Shown here: positions 51,654 through 63,845 of the stretch, one piece after another
Layout of the letters: each line of letters opens with the position of its first letter
Position numbering within the stretch: the first letter of the stretch is position 1
Assembly (NCBI GenBank): GCA_003342815.1
Contig: PTEX01000060.1
Span: 942,244 to 1,006,243, forward strand
DNA length: 64,000 nucleotides
Direction of reading: 5' to 3'
Source of the DNA: Eudromia elegans
Taxonomy: Eukaryota > Chordata > Aves > Tinamiformes > Tinamidae
Notes under the pieces: model-generated
The model's database searches: none
Seen by the model: the letters and a program-made list of their open reading frames with translations, nothing else
Told to the model about the DNA's origin: nothing
Program-made: the position numbers and the translations under genes

Positions 51654-53819
51654 AAAGAGGCTTAATATTAATGGCCAGTTTGTCATCAGCCTGCTATGAA
51701 AACAAATTAGGATCTGTACTTTTACTGTTTCCTTCCCACGGAGAAAAGAAATCTTTAGTTGTATAAATATTTGGTCTGGGCTCAGCCACCTGGAAAAGAT
51801 TGTAAAGGAGGAAACAAGCTCTAAGAGGCTAGATCTTCTCTTGGTATCTGGTTCACAGAAGTGTTGGGACAGTTTTCCCAGGGAAGCTAAGGGGGCATTA
51901 GTACCAGCTGGTGTGATACATGCAGCCACATTATAAGACATAGCTCTGTTACTGAGCCTGCATCTGCCTTTGTGTGCAGTCAGCTTTGCGGGTGGGATTC
52001 ATCTCACCTTGATGTAGATGTCCGAGAGTTTAGGCTCTGCGTCTGACAGTAACCTCTGTCTCCATTTACAGCTAATAGAGAGAAATGGGCATCTTTAGCC
52101 TATAATTTGTCTGGTCTGTTGAAGAGATATACTTAGAATAAGACTAATTCCTCTCTTTAAACACCTCCTTTTCTCTGTTTATTACAAAAAGAACCTATAG
52201 TGACGCTTTCAAATGCAGACGTCTCTCCTTCATCTGCTGATTCCATCCTGTTTCACAAGAGATATTTTAGGTACTGTCATTAAGCTTCAACTGTGATGAC
52301 CTTGCTGGTTTTCTATATTGATTTACTGTCCAGGAATGGGAATCAGGCTAACATTTGTGAATGACACATGTCTACATGACAATCTTTTGTCTGATAATTC
52401 AAGGGAAAGGAGAGATGTGAAATAACTTTTCTAATATGCCATCTGGAGGAAGAAGTGGTAGCAATGTTAATGCAGAATAATATGCATTGCACAATTTGTT
52501 CAAGGCATTCTGCAGTCATGTTTGAATATGTTATTCATTGGATTTCCTCTTCCTCTCATCATTCACTCAGTTCATGAATAGAATATGGGAATATTTAGAA
52601 TATATGGGAATATATTCATAAGGTTTTGTCAATTCAAGTAAAAAACATTGCATGTTATTTGGTAAGGTTTAATAATACCAGGAAGGGAGGAAAGAAAGTA
52701 AGTTGAGATAGGAATTTCCTACTGCTTATATTCTAAGGATGAAGAAAAAGGATGATGGAAAGGAAGGAAAAGCCCTGCTTCATTGCATGTACCTAGACAG
52801 AATAGTCTTCCTGTCATGATAGTATGTCAGCACTGAGGCAGGAGACAGAGTATATTCTAATGCAGTGTAAATATACTACAGCCTGTTTCTTGAAGTTTGA
52901 TCAACACTGGTTAGTCTTACACGTTTAAATGGGTTTTCAGCACTAGCTATGGCTGAACTCATACTCGCTGCTGACACCTAAGGTGATTCAGCCAAACGTA
53001 TGCTTTGGCATACATGAAGACTGTCCTTAACACGTAAAACATCTCTCTTGGCTTCACAGGAAAAGAGATGGCTGGATTAAAACCCTATGAGGTTTTTTTA
53101 GCTTGGTTCCTGGGAGAAATAAGCACAAAGTAAGACTAGAGGAGCATCTGTAGTGCGCAGTAGAACATCAGAGTGGGAGGAGGTAGGAGGTATGCACAGG
53201 ACAAGGGATGTTCATGAAAGTCCTCTTTCGTGTACTGCTGGGGAAGCAGTTTAACAAGCAAAACATGCAGGCAAATAGCGCAACAGATGGCACAACCCAC
53301 TATTGAGGAAACATTTCAAAGGCTAACAAAATATGGTTGAAACCAGCTTACAGTTTACACACTGAATGCAAAACCGAACATGCTGTTTTCAGCAGGCTGT
53401 AGCTGTTTTCATGTGTCGATGCCAAGTGCTTTGGGGAGCTGCAGCTCCAGAGTACTGAGTGCCTCGTGTAGAGCTGACTCAGCTGGGTAGCTAAGGAGGG
53501 GCTAAATCCTTTTTTACAAGTGGGCTCCAGGCTGAGCAGAGAGAGCCCTCAGGGATGTTACAAGTGCAGGTTTCTAAAGTCTGTTCTCTCTCTCAGTTAC
53601 CACCTATCACTCATAACATTTAATCCCAGTAGATTTCAACAAATAAAGAGAAATGATAAGGAAGATCTCACAAAGGAAAAGAAAGCACCAGGGAGAAATT
53701 CTAGTTTCTCAGGAGACTACCTAAAAATTTTCAGTGAAAGTTTAGAAAAATATATTAAAGGCTTTTGGCTAATTATGAAGCCTTTATTTACTTTAAGCAT
53801 AGAGTATGGATAAATTTAT

Positions 53820-54960
53820 CCAAGCTCAGGTTACTAAGTACCTATAATAAAGAACATCAGAAGCAGGTAGGAGCAAAAAGAGAATGTACAACCTACAAAA
53901 GAACCCTGCAAGTAGTGAGAGAAATTGGAAGTAACAAGAAATCATTATTGGAAAAGATTAGTAGAAAAAGAAGACTCAGAGGAAAGCATTGGTGCTTTAC
54001 TCAGTGCAAAGAAACAGCTATCATCAAATCATATATGGAAAAATGAAGAGTTTTCCTTCACTTTTCACTGTTCACTAAAAAAGTGGACTGCATGTCTGAG
54101 ACCATTTTAGTATTTTGTTGGTTGTCAGTTTGTCTGGGCCTTCTGATCCTGATCCGAGCATGGGCTGAAGCAATCTTAGGAAAATGAATAGCTGTCTCTG
54201 AAAACTCATGGAGGATGTATGAAGTACTGCTAGATTGGAAAAGGGTGGACTTAATATGCCTCTATATAAAGAGAAAAAAAAAAAGAATTTGCAGATTTAT
54301 AGACAAGCCAGTTTCATTTCAAATCCTGAAAAAGAAATCTAAAAGAAACAGTCAAAATTTATTTGCAAGCACTTGGAAGGTAGCAAAGAGGTGAAAAGCA
54401 GCAAAGATGAATTTGCTAAAAGATATCATGTCAAGTCAATTTAATTTTCTTTGCGTCCCGTAGTTGAAGAAGAAGCAATAATCATATATCTTTTCTTTTA
54501 CTAAGGCTTTTGACATTGCCTTGCATCATTCTTGCATCATCAAGCAAGCACACTGGAGAGATATGGCAAAAGTAAAATTCTTGTAAAGTGTCATATAGCT
54601 GGATAAAGTTATCATTAATTCTGTGTCCAAATGTGAGAATGGTTCTGTTTGTTTTGATTGGTTAGTAACATTAATTGCATAATCAAATCAAGATCAAGCT
54701 TATTAAGTCTGCAGATGACATCACACTTATAAGAACTGCAAATACGTCAAAGGGCAGGACTAACATTCAAGATGATCTTAGTAAATTAGAGACAGTCCAA
54801 AAGAAACAAAGAATGAGACAGAAACAATAAACAATAAAATTTCACCCTTTAAAAATGACCAGAGCCTGAAAAACTTTGTGGAGAAAAGGCAGCTAAAGTA
54901 GGATGGAGATCAGGTGAAATGAGAACAATGGAAATGTTGAATGGCATAAAGAAGGGAAGG
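53820..54960 (+). mobile_element. Ancient CR1/L3-like LINE, ORF2 remnant
   Basis: This region is recognisable mainly at the protein level. In order on the plus strand there is a basic segment REIGSNKKSLLEKISRKRR (about 53919 onward), corresponding to the linker before the reverse transcriptase in CR1/L3; then SW at 54206-54211 and DWKR at 54233; then YRQASF, a degenerate NYRPVSL, at 54298; then FTKAFDIALHH, the box with the first catalytic aspartate, at 54497-54529; then SADDIT at 54708-54722, a degenerate FADDT; and NIQDDLSKLE at 54762-54791. The motif order and spacing are those of CR1-clade ORF2. The motifs sit in three different frames and stops intervene, so it is long dead. The region normally containing GSVLGP is poorly preserved. 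It could belong to L3 or an old CR1 subfamily. Both boundaries are approximate. Confidence 0.82.
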
Positions 54961-57169
54961 ATGAAAATGCTGTAATCATCCAGAAAGGATAATCATGAAT
55001 AAACATTACCAAAATATTTATTTCAAAGGAAATAAATGCTGAATCCCAATAAATGTAAGTTTAAGTATCAGTGGTCCTTTTTGGCATTAGAAGAATGAAT
55101 TGATGCACTCCTGGCTACTGTCACATTCCTTTTATGTTTTCTTCTTTTATAGGTTTTATTTATTTAAATTGTATATGTTTATTCATTTTATGGAATTTTG
55201 TAGAAGGATTTGCAGAGTACATGAGAAACAATGGAGCTTAGTCTCCTGTGGTCTTAAGTAATTTGATGTCATTAAAGAAATGTTTATTCTTTCAATTTTC
55301 TGAGTATTACTGTGTCTATTTTATATTGACAGATTCTCACATGGCAAAATGTCACTAATTGAATCTAATGAATATGGCTGGAGACTTATGGTAGACTGGA
55401 GGCAATAGATAAAACAACAGATACGTTTCAAGACTTCTGTGGATATTAACAGCAGGAATATGTCCATCAACAGAAAATTGTATCATGGCTACAATTTGCA
55501 TATGCAAATACAGGGAGCTTTGTAGAATTAATATACCAGCAGCAGGCACACTCTGGAAGAGCATAATCTGATAGGTTTATGTACAACTTATATCAGAAGA
55601 CAGGCAGAAAACATGATGAGACAGAAAATATGCAGTATCTATGAATACTCAGAAGCATTTAAAAGAAATTATTATGTCAATTTTATTCTCCTTCACAGGA
55701 AGAATTGCGTTCAACTTCCATGTTGTTTTCCTAATTCAATCCCTTGACATATGTTACCAAAAAAGAGAGCAGAAATACAGATGATTTCCTTTCTGTGGAT
55801 GACAAGATTCTGGAGTGCAAAGAGCTTGTTGTTACATAGTTCTGTTACCAGAGACGCCCATGAGAGTTTAGACTTCCATAAGAGTAGAATAAAGATAATA
55901 TTGATTACATTTTAGTCATCCACCTCTGTAGTTAGATATATAGATTGCTGCTATATCTCTGTGAACAAAGTAATCATCATGGACGGATCATGGCCATAAA
56001 GGATCATTAAAATTATCTTGGGCTGAATGCTTTGCCGTGCTGATACTCTTGTGGAATTTCTCCCCAAAGCTGAGCCAAATTACTCCTCAAGGAAGCTCAA
56101 TTTTAACTCATTTATTGGTTTGTTTATTCTTCTGGCATTGACTCAGTGACTGAAATTGTCTTGAAAATGGAATAAAAGAAATATCCACTATGACTGAAGG
56201 GCTAAATGTTCCTTGTATGATAAAATCTTCTGTTAATGAGGGGTAAAAATGAAAATATAGGATGTAAGCTGGACTTTTTAATATGTTCCTTTTTTTTGTT
56301 TGTTTTTCAAAGCAGAATATTATTGAATATGTTTTGATACTTCTGAGGAAAGTTAGATTTGTAACGAAGAGATTTGTGTTCACAAGAGTTTGTTTCCTCT
56401 GTTCTTTTTATTTTCCTTTCTCCCCCCAAGGAAAAATGCAATGGAAATGCTTTCACTTATGGTGAATATTGTTTGGTTCTAAGAGGATAATAACAATAAT
56501 AAAAAGGTCTATAATAAAGAGTTTCAAAAGTACTTCAGAATTATATTATTCTTGATGTGTGCATGCAATAACAAACAGTTTAACCATTTTGGGGCTGAAC
56601 AGACAGTGACTGTTAAAAAGTGAGTATTTGTTTAGAAAATAAACAAGTTATGCAACAGGCTATCCAATAAAAAAATACCAAAAAAAACCAAAGAATAACT
56701 AGACTGTGAAATAGCCAAGGGAAAAAATACAGTAGAAAGTGGTACTGTGAAAAAATATTAACTTTGATAAAAATATTTTATATTGAGGGCACCTCAGATT
56801 TATTCAATGCAGTGAAGCGAAATGAGGAAGTGAGAGAGAGAGAGGGATCTTTTAGAGAAAAACTATGTTTTTCTTTAATATTGTTTTGCTAATAAATATG
56901 GAAATAAAAGCAAAGTAGTGTGAATGGTCTCTTGTAAAAAGTTATGAATATGACCAAAAGAAAGAAAGAAGTCTTTTAGAAACTTAAAGGGAGAAAACAA
57001 TATAATAAAATTGTTTATTGATCACAATTTAATGTCATGACAGTGTGTTAAAGAAAGATTTAGGTAGCAAAGATATAATAATTTATGACTTTATTTTGAA
57101 AGAAATGCTGTATGTTCTAATTAAAACATTGGCAGGTATATTAGAGGTGCTGTGTAAGCTTCAGGCTCC
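54961..57169. other. Unique AT-rich DNA
   Basis: AT-rich sequence with short GAGA and GAAAGAAAG patches (56830, 56958). No element or gene recognised. It may include the 3' part of the ancient LINE in a form too worn to see. Confidence 0.5.
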
Positions 57170-57320
57170 CCAGTCTGCTTTTATCTATTTTCTCTCTGTT
57201 GTTTATGCTTAGAATTCAAGCTCCTTGGGGCAATGAGTATCTTTCTGGTTTGTGCTCCTACAGTACAGAGTGCTTGTTCACTATTATTTCCTGGCACTAG
57301 TATCTTAAAAATAAAATATG
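57170..57320 (+). mobile_element. MIR/L2-type 3' end
   Basis: GAATTCAAGCTCCTTGGGGC, then a polypyrimidine-rich stretch, then TACAGTACAGAGTGC and CCTGGCACTAG correspond to the shared 3' end of MIR/L2-like elements (TGTAAGCTCCTTGGGGCAGG, then TACAGCACCTAGCAC). Upstream sequence is too diverged to define the start. Confidence 0.6.
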
Positions 57321-58224
57321 AGAGATAAAATAATCAAGGGTAGGCATTTGCAAAGCCACAGAAGGCCACCTGAAAAAAGACAAACAAAATTATTTAAACT
57401 AAAACCAAGGAGTTCTTCAAATGGCAGAATAAATGAGTGAATGAAGCATTATTCTGAAGGCATAATTTCAGTGTATTCCTGCTATGGATAATAAGTACTA
57501 GTTAATGAACATTTTGGATACACATGCAATACAAGTGTAACAATAAAATTACTGCAAAAGTAACAGGTTTTCAAAATACGAAGTTAATTTTTGTCAAAAT
57601 AAAAAAAAAGTTTGGTAAAACTGTTTATTGAATTTTTAGTAGACCGCAACCTTATGGGATTTTGGACAAAATGATGATATTTGATTCCATCGTACTGCTC
57701 CCACCTAAATAGAGCTGGGATTTCCACAGTTAGCTCACACTCCATATTAAATTGGCATTACATGTACAAAAATGACTTCTTATGACAAAGCATAAAATAC
57801 CCAGACCTGCTATTTTGTAATATTTCTCCCTTTCTTTAAATCAAAGACCAAGCGTGTTTTACAGGACCTGTAATGTACCTGTTAGTTTTAAAGCATTGTG
57901 TGAAGAAGGAGAATACTGAGCAGATGACCCAAAGGGTCAAACAGATGCTGCATCAGGGAACATATTTTTGTGTCCGTGCTTCAGACAGACTCCAGACATC
58001 AGATATCTGTAAGATTAACGCCAGATCCCAAAGATCTCCTAAGCCAGTGATTTGTCTGTAGGAAAGATGCTGGAAATTTTGATAAGAGTTGGGGATTAAG
58101 AAGTGTTTTAGAAATGTTTAGTATGATAAAAAGTAGACTTGAGTTCAAAAGTGGGCAACTGCTTCAGAGGAACTCAAATTCTTTCAGACTCTTTTTAAAA
58201 AGAAGTTGAGACATTGAACAGAGA

Positions 58225-58275
58225 CGTATTTTATTTGGATTTCAGAAAAGTAATTGATACATGAACAGATAAAAG
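58225..58275 (+). mobile_element. Possible CR1-clade LINE scrap
   Basis: One frame reads VFYLDFRKVIDT, which resembles the CR1/L3 reverse transcriptase box usually written as IFLDFSKAFDTV. The flanks show no second motif that I can identify, so chance similarity cannot be excluded. If real, it would be a separate ancient fragment about 3.3 kb downstream of the L3-like LINE on the same strand. Confidence 0.3.
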
Positions 58276-58794
58276 ATGCCAACTCCCCTCCCAGCTAATA
58301 TTTTTAACAACAACATCAAAGATTCTTTTTACTTAAGTATGCATAGAGAAAACAGACATTTTTAAAGGGGCATAAGGATGTTCACAAGGAAGGTCTGGAA
58401 GAGTAAGCAGTGCTACTGCTGCAAGCACAGTCAGTTGGCATTTGCTTCTCCAGATTTTACATTTAGATATTGTAGATATTTTTGTAGGGCAGAAGCTTAC
58501 ATGTAGCAGAGAAAAATCAGTAGTCCCTCCACATGATATTCTCTCTGAAGTCTCAAAGACTAATTGAGCTTCCTAAACAGAGTGGCAGATGGCAGTGGAT
58601 CTGCCACCTGTGTGCTCAAGGCTGCAGCACCTTCCCTGGTGGTACCTTGTAGAAGCCATGCTGGTAAAGATCCAAAGGAGTTCAGTGAGAGGGGAGCAGA
58701 ATATTAACTATTCTTGAAGCTACAAAGTTATTTATTTCCTATGCTGATGAGAGGGCTTAAATCATCCTTGGTCTTGCTTATGCTATGCTTTAAC

Positions 58795-58930
58795 TAGCAC
58801 AAAACAAATAAATAAAACAAATAATATAAATAAATAATATATAACTTACATATTTATATATATTTTATGTAGAATATTATATAAAAATTTTGTATAAATA
58901 TAATGATATATAATAATATAAATAATGTTA
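58795..58930. repeat. Extremely AT-rich patch
   Basis: About 130 bp made almost only of A and T (AAATAAATAATAT, TATATATATTTT, AATATAATGATAT words) with very few C or G. It may be an old expanded AT microsatellite. Such sequence melts easily. Confidence 0.93.
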
Positions 58931-61900
58931 AACAAAGAGGAAGGCTTAGAATTCAGAGTGCATAAATCAAAGAGAGATTATGAAGAAGACCAGCCTGCTG
59001 TTTCCTATGGATGACATGCTAAATAACTCCCGAAATGCTAAAAAAGGGGTAGTAGAAATAGAAATAAGAATATGAGACACTCACATGTCAGCTTCCTGAA
59101 GGTTCAAATATGAGCTACAAATCATCACTTATCTCTGGCTAGATAGTAAAGCACTACTAATTAAATCCAGTTTCAAGATTTGACCCCTTGGACCTTGCTC
59201 AAACGCCTCTCCAACTGAAGCTGATTTGAATATTTTCTGAATAATGATAAAGTCCAGGGTTTCCAGAGGGCTTGTGCTATGTGTTGACTCCCATCTTCCT
59301 CTGACCTGCTTGCAGACCAGAAGTTCTTCAAAACTGTCCTTGAAAAAGTTATTGAATCACATTTTGCATTGACTCCCTTCAGTCTGAGAAGTGCTTCCTT
59401 TGCTCTGCAGAGCTACGTGATCTTCATTACACTCTGTGTTTCACATGCTCTCATTCCATGTGCCTAAGAAAAACCTGAAAATAACATGGTGGTAGTGATT
59501 ATGAAAGGTAGTTGAGGCAGCTATTTGGAAGGAGCACAAAGGATTAATGTTTAGTTATGAACAGGAAAACAAAAGGACGTGCATAACAGGTCTCATAGTT
59601 GAGCTATGCATTGGTGATATGGTCATTCTTGCTTGACCTCCTGTGTCTGTCCTAGTAGTGATGTTGTTTATGCAATCAGCAAATCAGGCATTTTATATCT
59701 CCTCAGGTGAAAATGTGTCCTGAAAATGTGTTCTCAACTAATGATTTCCCTCAGTTTTCAGATTCTTTTAATCATCATTTAAAAAACACCTCTCTTTTCC
59801 AAAGCATCTTTTTTATAGCCTTAGGAGGGAGTTGTTTTGCTTACAAATATGCATGTGAACATTGTCTGACAATTTGAAAACAAAACAGACTTGGAAAAAT
59901 TGTTTCTTAAAGTGTATCATCATCAATTTTAAAAACCAATACATTTTTTTCTCTGGTCTCCTACTCAAGTATATTTATCCTGCTGAGGGATTACTTTTGT
60001 TTTTCAGCCATAACTCACTGAATATATGACATACTCTTGTTTTAACAAATTTATTGAGGTTGAAGAAGATGCTAAAAACAGACAGGCACCCGGAAATGCC
60101 AAAAAAAGGTAAAAAAAAATCAAATAAAAATAATTTCAAGTAGAGTCATGGCATATTCCTTAATTATCTCTATGTATGAAACATATACATTTATGCACCT
60201 ACTATTCCACCTCCTCCCTTGTAAACTTTCAAATGAGTTCTGCTGAGAAAGTTTATTTATCAGTCTGGTAAGAACATTAATATCCCTGAAATCCATCTTT
60301 GAGAAAACTGGCAGGAGATGTCATTAGCCTTCTGAAACACTGATTAAGCTATTAGCTTTCCAAAATCATAATCCTTAGCAGTAATAACTGCATATAGATA
60401 AACTAATTAAGCTTTTCTCTAAACTAACTTGTCAGGAAATTTCTAGATTTTAATTTCCTGATAGTAGAATCACAAGTTATTGTGATAACATCTTTGCAAG
60501 AAATAGGAGTGCCATTTGAAACAAAATCAGTGTAGCTTAACTTTAATACAGATTAAATTTTGATATGTTGTGCTAATCTATTTAACTATGTGAAAGTTTT
60601 TCCAGGTAATATTAATGTTGGATCCAGATACGCAACTAGATAAAACTGGCAATTGTGCAGTGGCCACAAATTCTGATTCAGCAAAACCCCTAAGTATGTG
60701 AGTAATCCCGTCTCTCTACAATAACACATTTAAGTACACATTTCACTCTAATTGTTTTCAGTGAGGTTTAGCCACATCCTTAAAGTTAAGCACATACTTA
60801 CTTGCTTTGCTGAACCAGAGATGCGTCACATGAATTGGGCAAATCCCTTTATTCAGTGGGAATTGAGGATGTTTAATATCTTAACATTTGGTCTCTTAAC
60901 AAAACATCTATCCTTTACCTATTTCTGCACATTGGCAGCACTCCAGCTTTCCATTTGTATAACTATTAGAAACAGGCATGTGATGAGGTGTGATCTCTGG
61001 CCAAGCCAGCAAAAACCCTAGTGTAATTGTAGTTATATTGGTAAAAACATTTTATTTTAGTTATTTGTTTATTGCCCGTGTAGCCTAGTTCCCTAGAAGA
61101 AACTGGAATAAAGTAGACAGAAATCAGATTTGCCAATATTACTGAGTACATGGTAGGCGGGCTATGTGGGTGTTGTGTGCATTCATGATCGGTAAAGTGC
61201 TTTTAAGTAGGGAATTAGCTTCCAGAGTCATATTTCAAATTATTTTGGAGACAATGTTTGTTAAGATATGTTGTAAGGGCAGATATGTTATAAGATATGT
61301 TGTTATCCTGAATCAGATAACATTAGTGAAGATGTGTTCACTTTTCCCATACCTTCATAAAGAGAGCAGCTAACTAAGGGACAGAAGAGAATTCTGGATT
61401 ATTAGATGAATATCAAATAGCCTTTAAAATTGTGACACTGGTCCTTGGCACAGAAATAATTATGCAACATGAAGAACCTGGATGAATTGTGGTGTGTCTA
61501 AAGAGATCTGGAAAGTTATTTGGTAGAAGTAAGTTGTCAAGGAATCTAGAAATGCTCTTCAACGTTAACCTTGAGAGCGAAGATTGTATCAATTATACAT
61601 TTACTCTTTAATACATGTATTAGGGGCATGAAGAATTATTAATGACTCATTCTCCCTAACATAGAAGCAAAACTGAAAGTCTTTATTGAATTTTCCAGTG
61701 AAAACTAACTTGAATGACAGGTGGAGATATGCAAGATCCATCTCACTGGGCTTCAGACATCAGGAAGTTAGGCATGTGGCTCAAACTGGCTATCTAAAAT
61801 TCCTCTAAAGCCAATAGTGGGAGCAATGGATGAACATCTCCCAAAGACATTTCATCCTGTGGTAGGTTTCTCTTAAGAGGTGAGATAGATAGTTATATGA

Positions 61901-62276
61901 AGATGCCAGTCTCTCTTGGTTAAACACAGAAGAAGCAAAAGTGCAGGCTTAAACCTGAAACCTATCTTTTTAGAAAAAAATACATGCCTATCACATTCAT
62001 TTTCTAGTGTGTTGTAGAGTCATTGATAATTTGTTTTGAAAAAGCTTTTTTTGGGGCAAAATCTCAGCAGGTGAGGAAGGTGAGAACTCCCAGAGCTTTT
62101 TAAGATAGTCATCAGTCCTACATGATGTAGGGGACTGGCCTCTGCAATGTCCTGTTGGGTACATCTGCCACATATATTGACACAGCCAATAGCCCCTGAA
62201 TAATGGGAAGGAAGACATTTGAGTCTGTTCTGGATCAGAGGAAAGATGATTTTCTGGAAATTGTCTTCATGGCAAA

Positions 62277-62322
62277 GGGATTTCCAGAGAAAAGGGATTT
62301 CCAGAGAAAGGGATTTCCAGAG
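62277..62322. repeat. Three spaced copies of GGGATTTCCAGAG
   Basis: Exact 13-mers GGGATTTCCAGAG lie at 62277-62289, 62294-62306 and 62310-62322, joined by short A-rich spacers (periods 17 and 16 bp). The core GGGATTTCC resembles a NF-kappaB/Rel half-palindrome (GGGRNTTTCC-like, one base short), though binding is not shown by sequence alone. Confidence 0.95.
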
Positions 62323-62923
62323 GTATTGAATCTGTGTTTTGCATTGGGGATATATTCCCAGGCTCCTTGGCTAGTTATATTAACAATTTATTAATAGGTT
62401 TGGTAAATGTTTTCTGTCAGATAGATTTTGTTTTCCTGATGCCATATCAGACCTTATAGCAGAAGAAACTCAGCCAAGTGCTGGGAGCCTTTAACTGTAG
62501 CCTGAGGCAAGAGTTTGATTCTATTTGCATTAATGATAGCTTAATGGAAGGCGGGTGGACAGTGACTTTGATAAAGTTGTCTGAAATATTTTCTTCTGCC
62601 AGAGAAGGTGAGGCCTTGCAGTTGTGTCTATTCCAGAAGTGTGGAAAGGGTGGTCTCCAAATGGCTGTGCAGAAGGACATTATATCCTGTCCATAAAGCT
62701 GCCTTACAGGCTTCTGGTAGGGTGCTGCCTGTCTGAGTATGGCTGAAATGTGTGATTTTATTTGAACAGGCTACAAAACATGAGGATCAGCATTTTCAGG
62801 AATGTGAACTTTGACAGTGACCTAAATGAGTACTCTATTTTTGCTCCATGCAGCCTACACTGTAGTCATGAAGATGTTCTTGGTACTGAGCTTAGTGAAC
62901 ACGTGTAGATCCATGCAGGGGAC

Positions 62924-62970
62924 TTGTCTCCATTGGGTACATCCCACTGGGTACATCTCTACATTGGGTA
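62924..62970. repeat. Three imperfect copies of a TTGGGTACAT unit
   Basis: CATTGGGTACATCCC, CACTGGGTACATCTC and CATTGGGTACAGCCC follow one another with periods of about 16-18 bp. It is a small tandem expansion with no evident function. Confidence 0.9.
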
Positions 62971-63729
62971 CAGCCCATGTCATAGGCTGGAAACTCAATT
63001 CAAAGCTTGGCCAGATTTTCAGTTTTGGTAGACATTCGTTCTTATTTTATTTGGGGAATGCATGCTCCTATAAGGATTTAGTCTTTAACTGATTTTTCTG
63101 TTAATGATTTAGATTTGGATCTGATTAAAAGTGAATTTTAGAGCAGTGTTAATGTAGACTATTCCAAAAGTATTCCAAACACTTATGAAATGTGTCTAAA
63201 AGATATGATCAAATAGACTTTCTTTAAAAATGTCTTAGAAGAAAAAAAATTTTTTTCTCCATGATGTGCTTTTTGTGGTTTCAGACAGATACTTTTTCAT
63301 CATAGTAGTAGGAATTGTAAAAAAAAAAAGATTGAAATTGTATTTTTTAGCAGTCAGAAAGCAGTTATAACAATATGATTCAGATCCTCATATTCAAATG
63401 TCATTTAGGCAACATTATTAAGTCAATTTTTATAATAGCTCAAGGTGGTAGATCATCACAAAGTAATTCAATCATTAAGAATAGGGCTCTTGTAAGAGCA
63501 AATCTCTAATATTGATCACCAGAATAACAGACAAACAATGAAAAGACAGGGCAGTCATCATAAAATATGGAATATTTACAAGGCTACCTCCTGGATTTTT
63601 CAAGATAAGATACAAGTATTTATTTTTGAAGGAAGAACTTATTCTGTGTCAGACCTATAGCTGAAAACACTAACAGTGTTTTCCGTTTTAATGAACAGTG
63701 GATTTGATCCGTGTGGAATAGAACTGTCT

Positions 63730-63845
63730 ATTTTGGCAGAGGCTTAGCAGTCAGGATATCTGAGTTGTAGTTCTCATTGGGCTTCTGACTCCTTGCATAG
63801 TCTATGTGTCCTGCATAATTTTCTGATATGTCAGATGACTAGACC
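63730..63845 (+). mobile_element. MIR-like SINE, decayed
   Basis: GGCAGAGGCTTAGCAGTCAG, GATATCTGAGTTGTAG and CTTCTGACTCCTTGC, then CTATGTGTCCTGC, follow the MIR head and core layout on the plus strand (AGTGGTTAG, GTCAGGAGATCTGGGTTC, TGTGTGACCTTGG). Divergence is high and the end is arbitrary. Confidence 0.5.

Larger units (their letters stand above)
48777..53819. other. Unique DNA with homopolymers and triplet repeat
   Basis: Holds the A22, CT/T and AAT tracts. The longest open frame of the window, 166 codons on the minus strand at 51441-51941, runs through the AAT array (hence an isoleucine run) and shows no recognisable domain, so I do not call it a gene. Confidence 0.5.
57321..63729. other. 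Unique AT-rich DNA with small tandem repeats
   Basis: Apart from the AT-rich patch, the possible LINE scrap and the two small tandem repeats listed, there is a GATATGTT-type duplication at 61264-61302. No exon or RNA gene recognised. Confidence 0.5.

Noticed and set aside
51441-51941. Minus-strand open frame of 166 codons as a gene
   Set aside because: It crosses an AAT microsatellite giving an isoleucine run, has no recognisable domain and lies in AT-rich unique DNA. Length alone is not enough.
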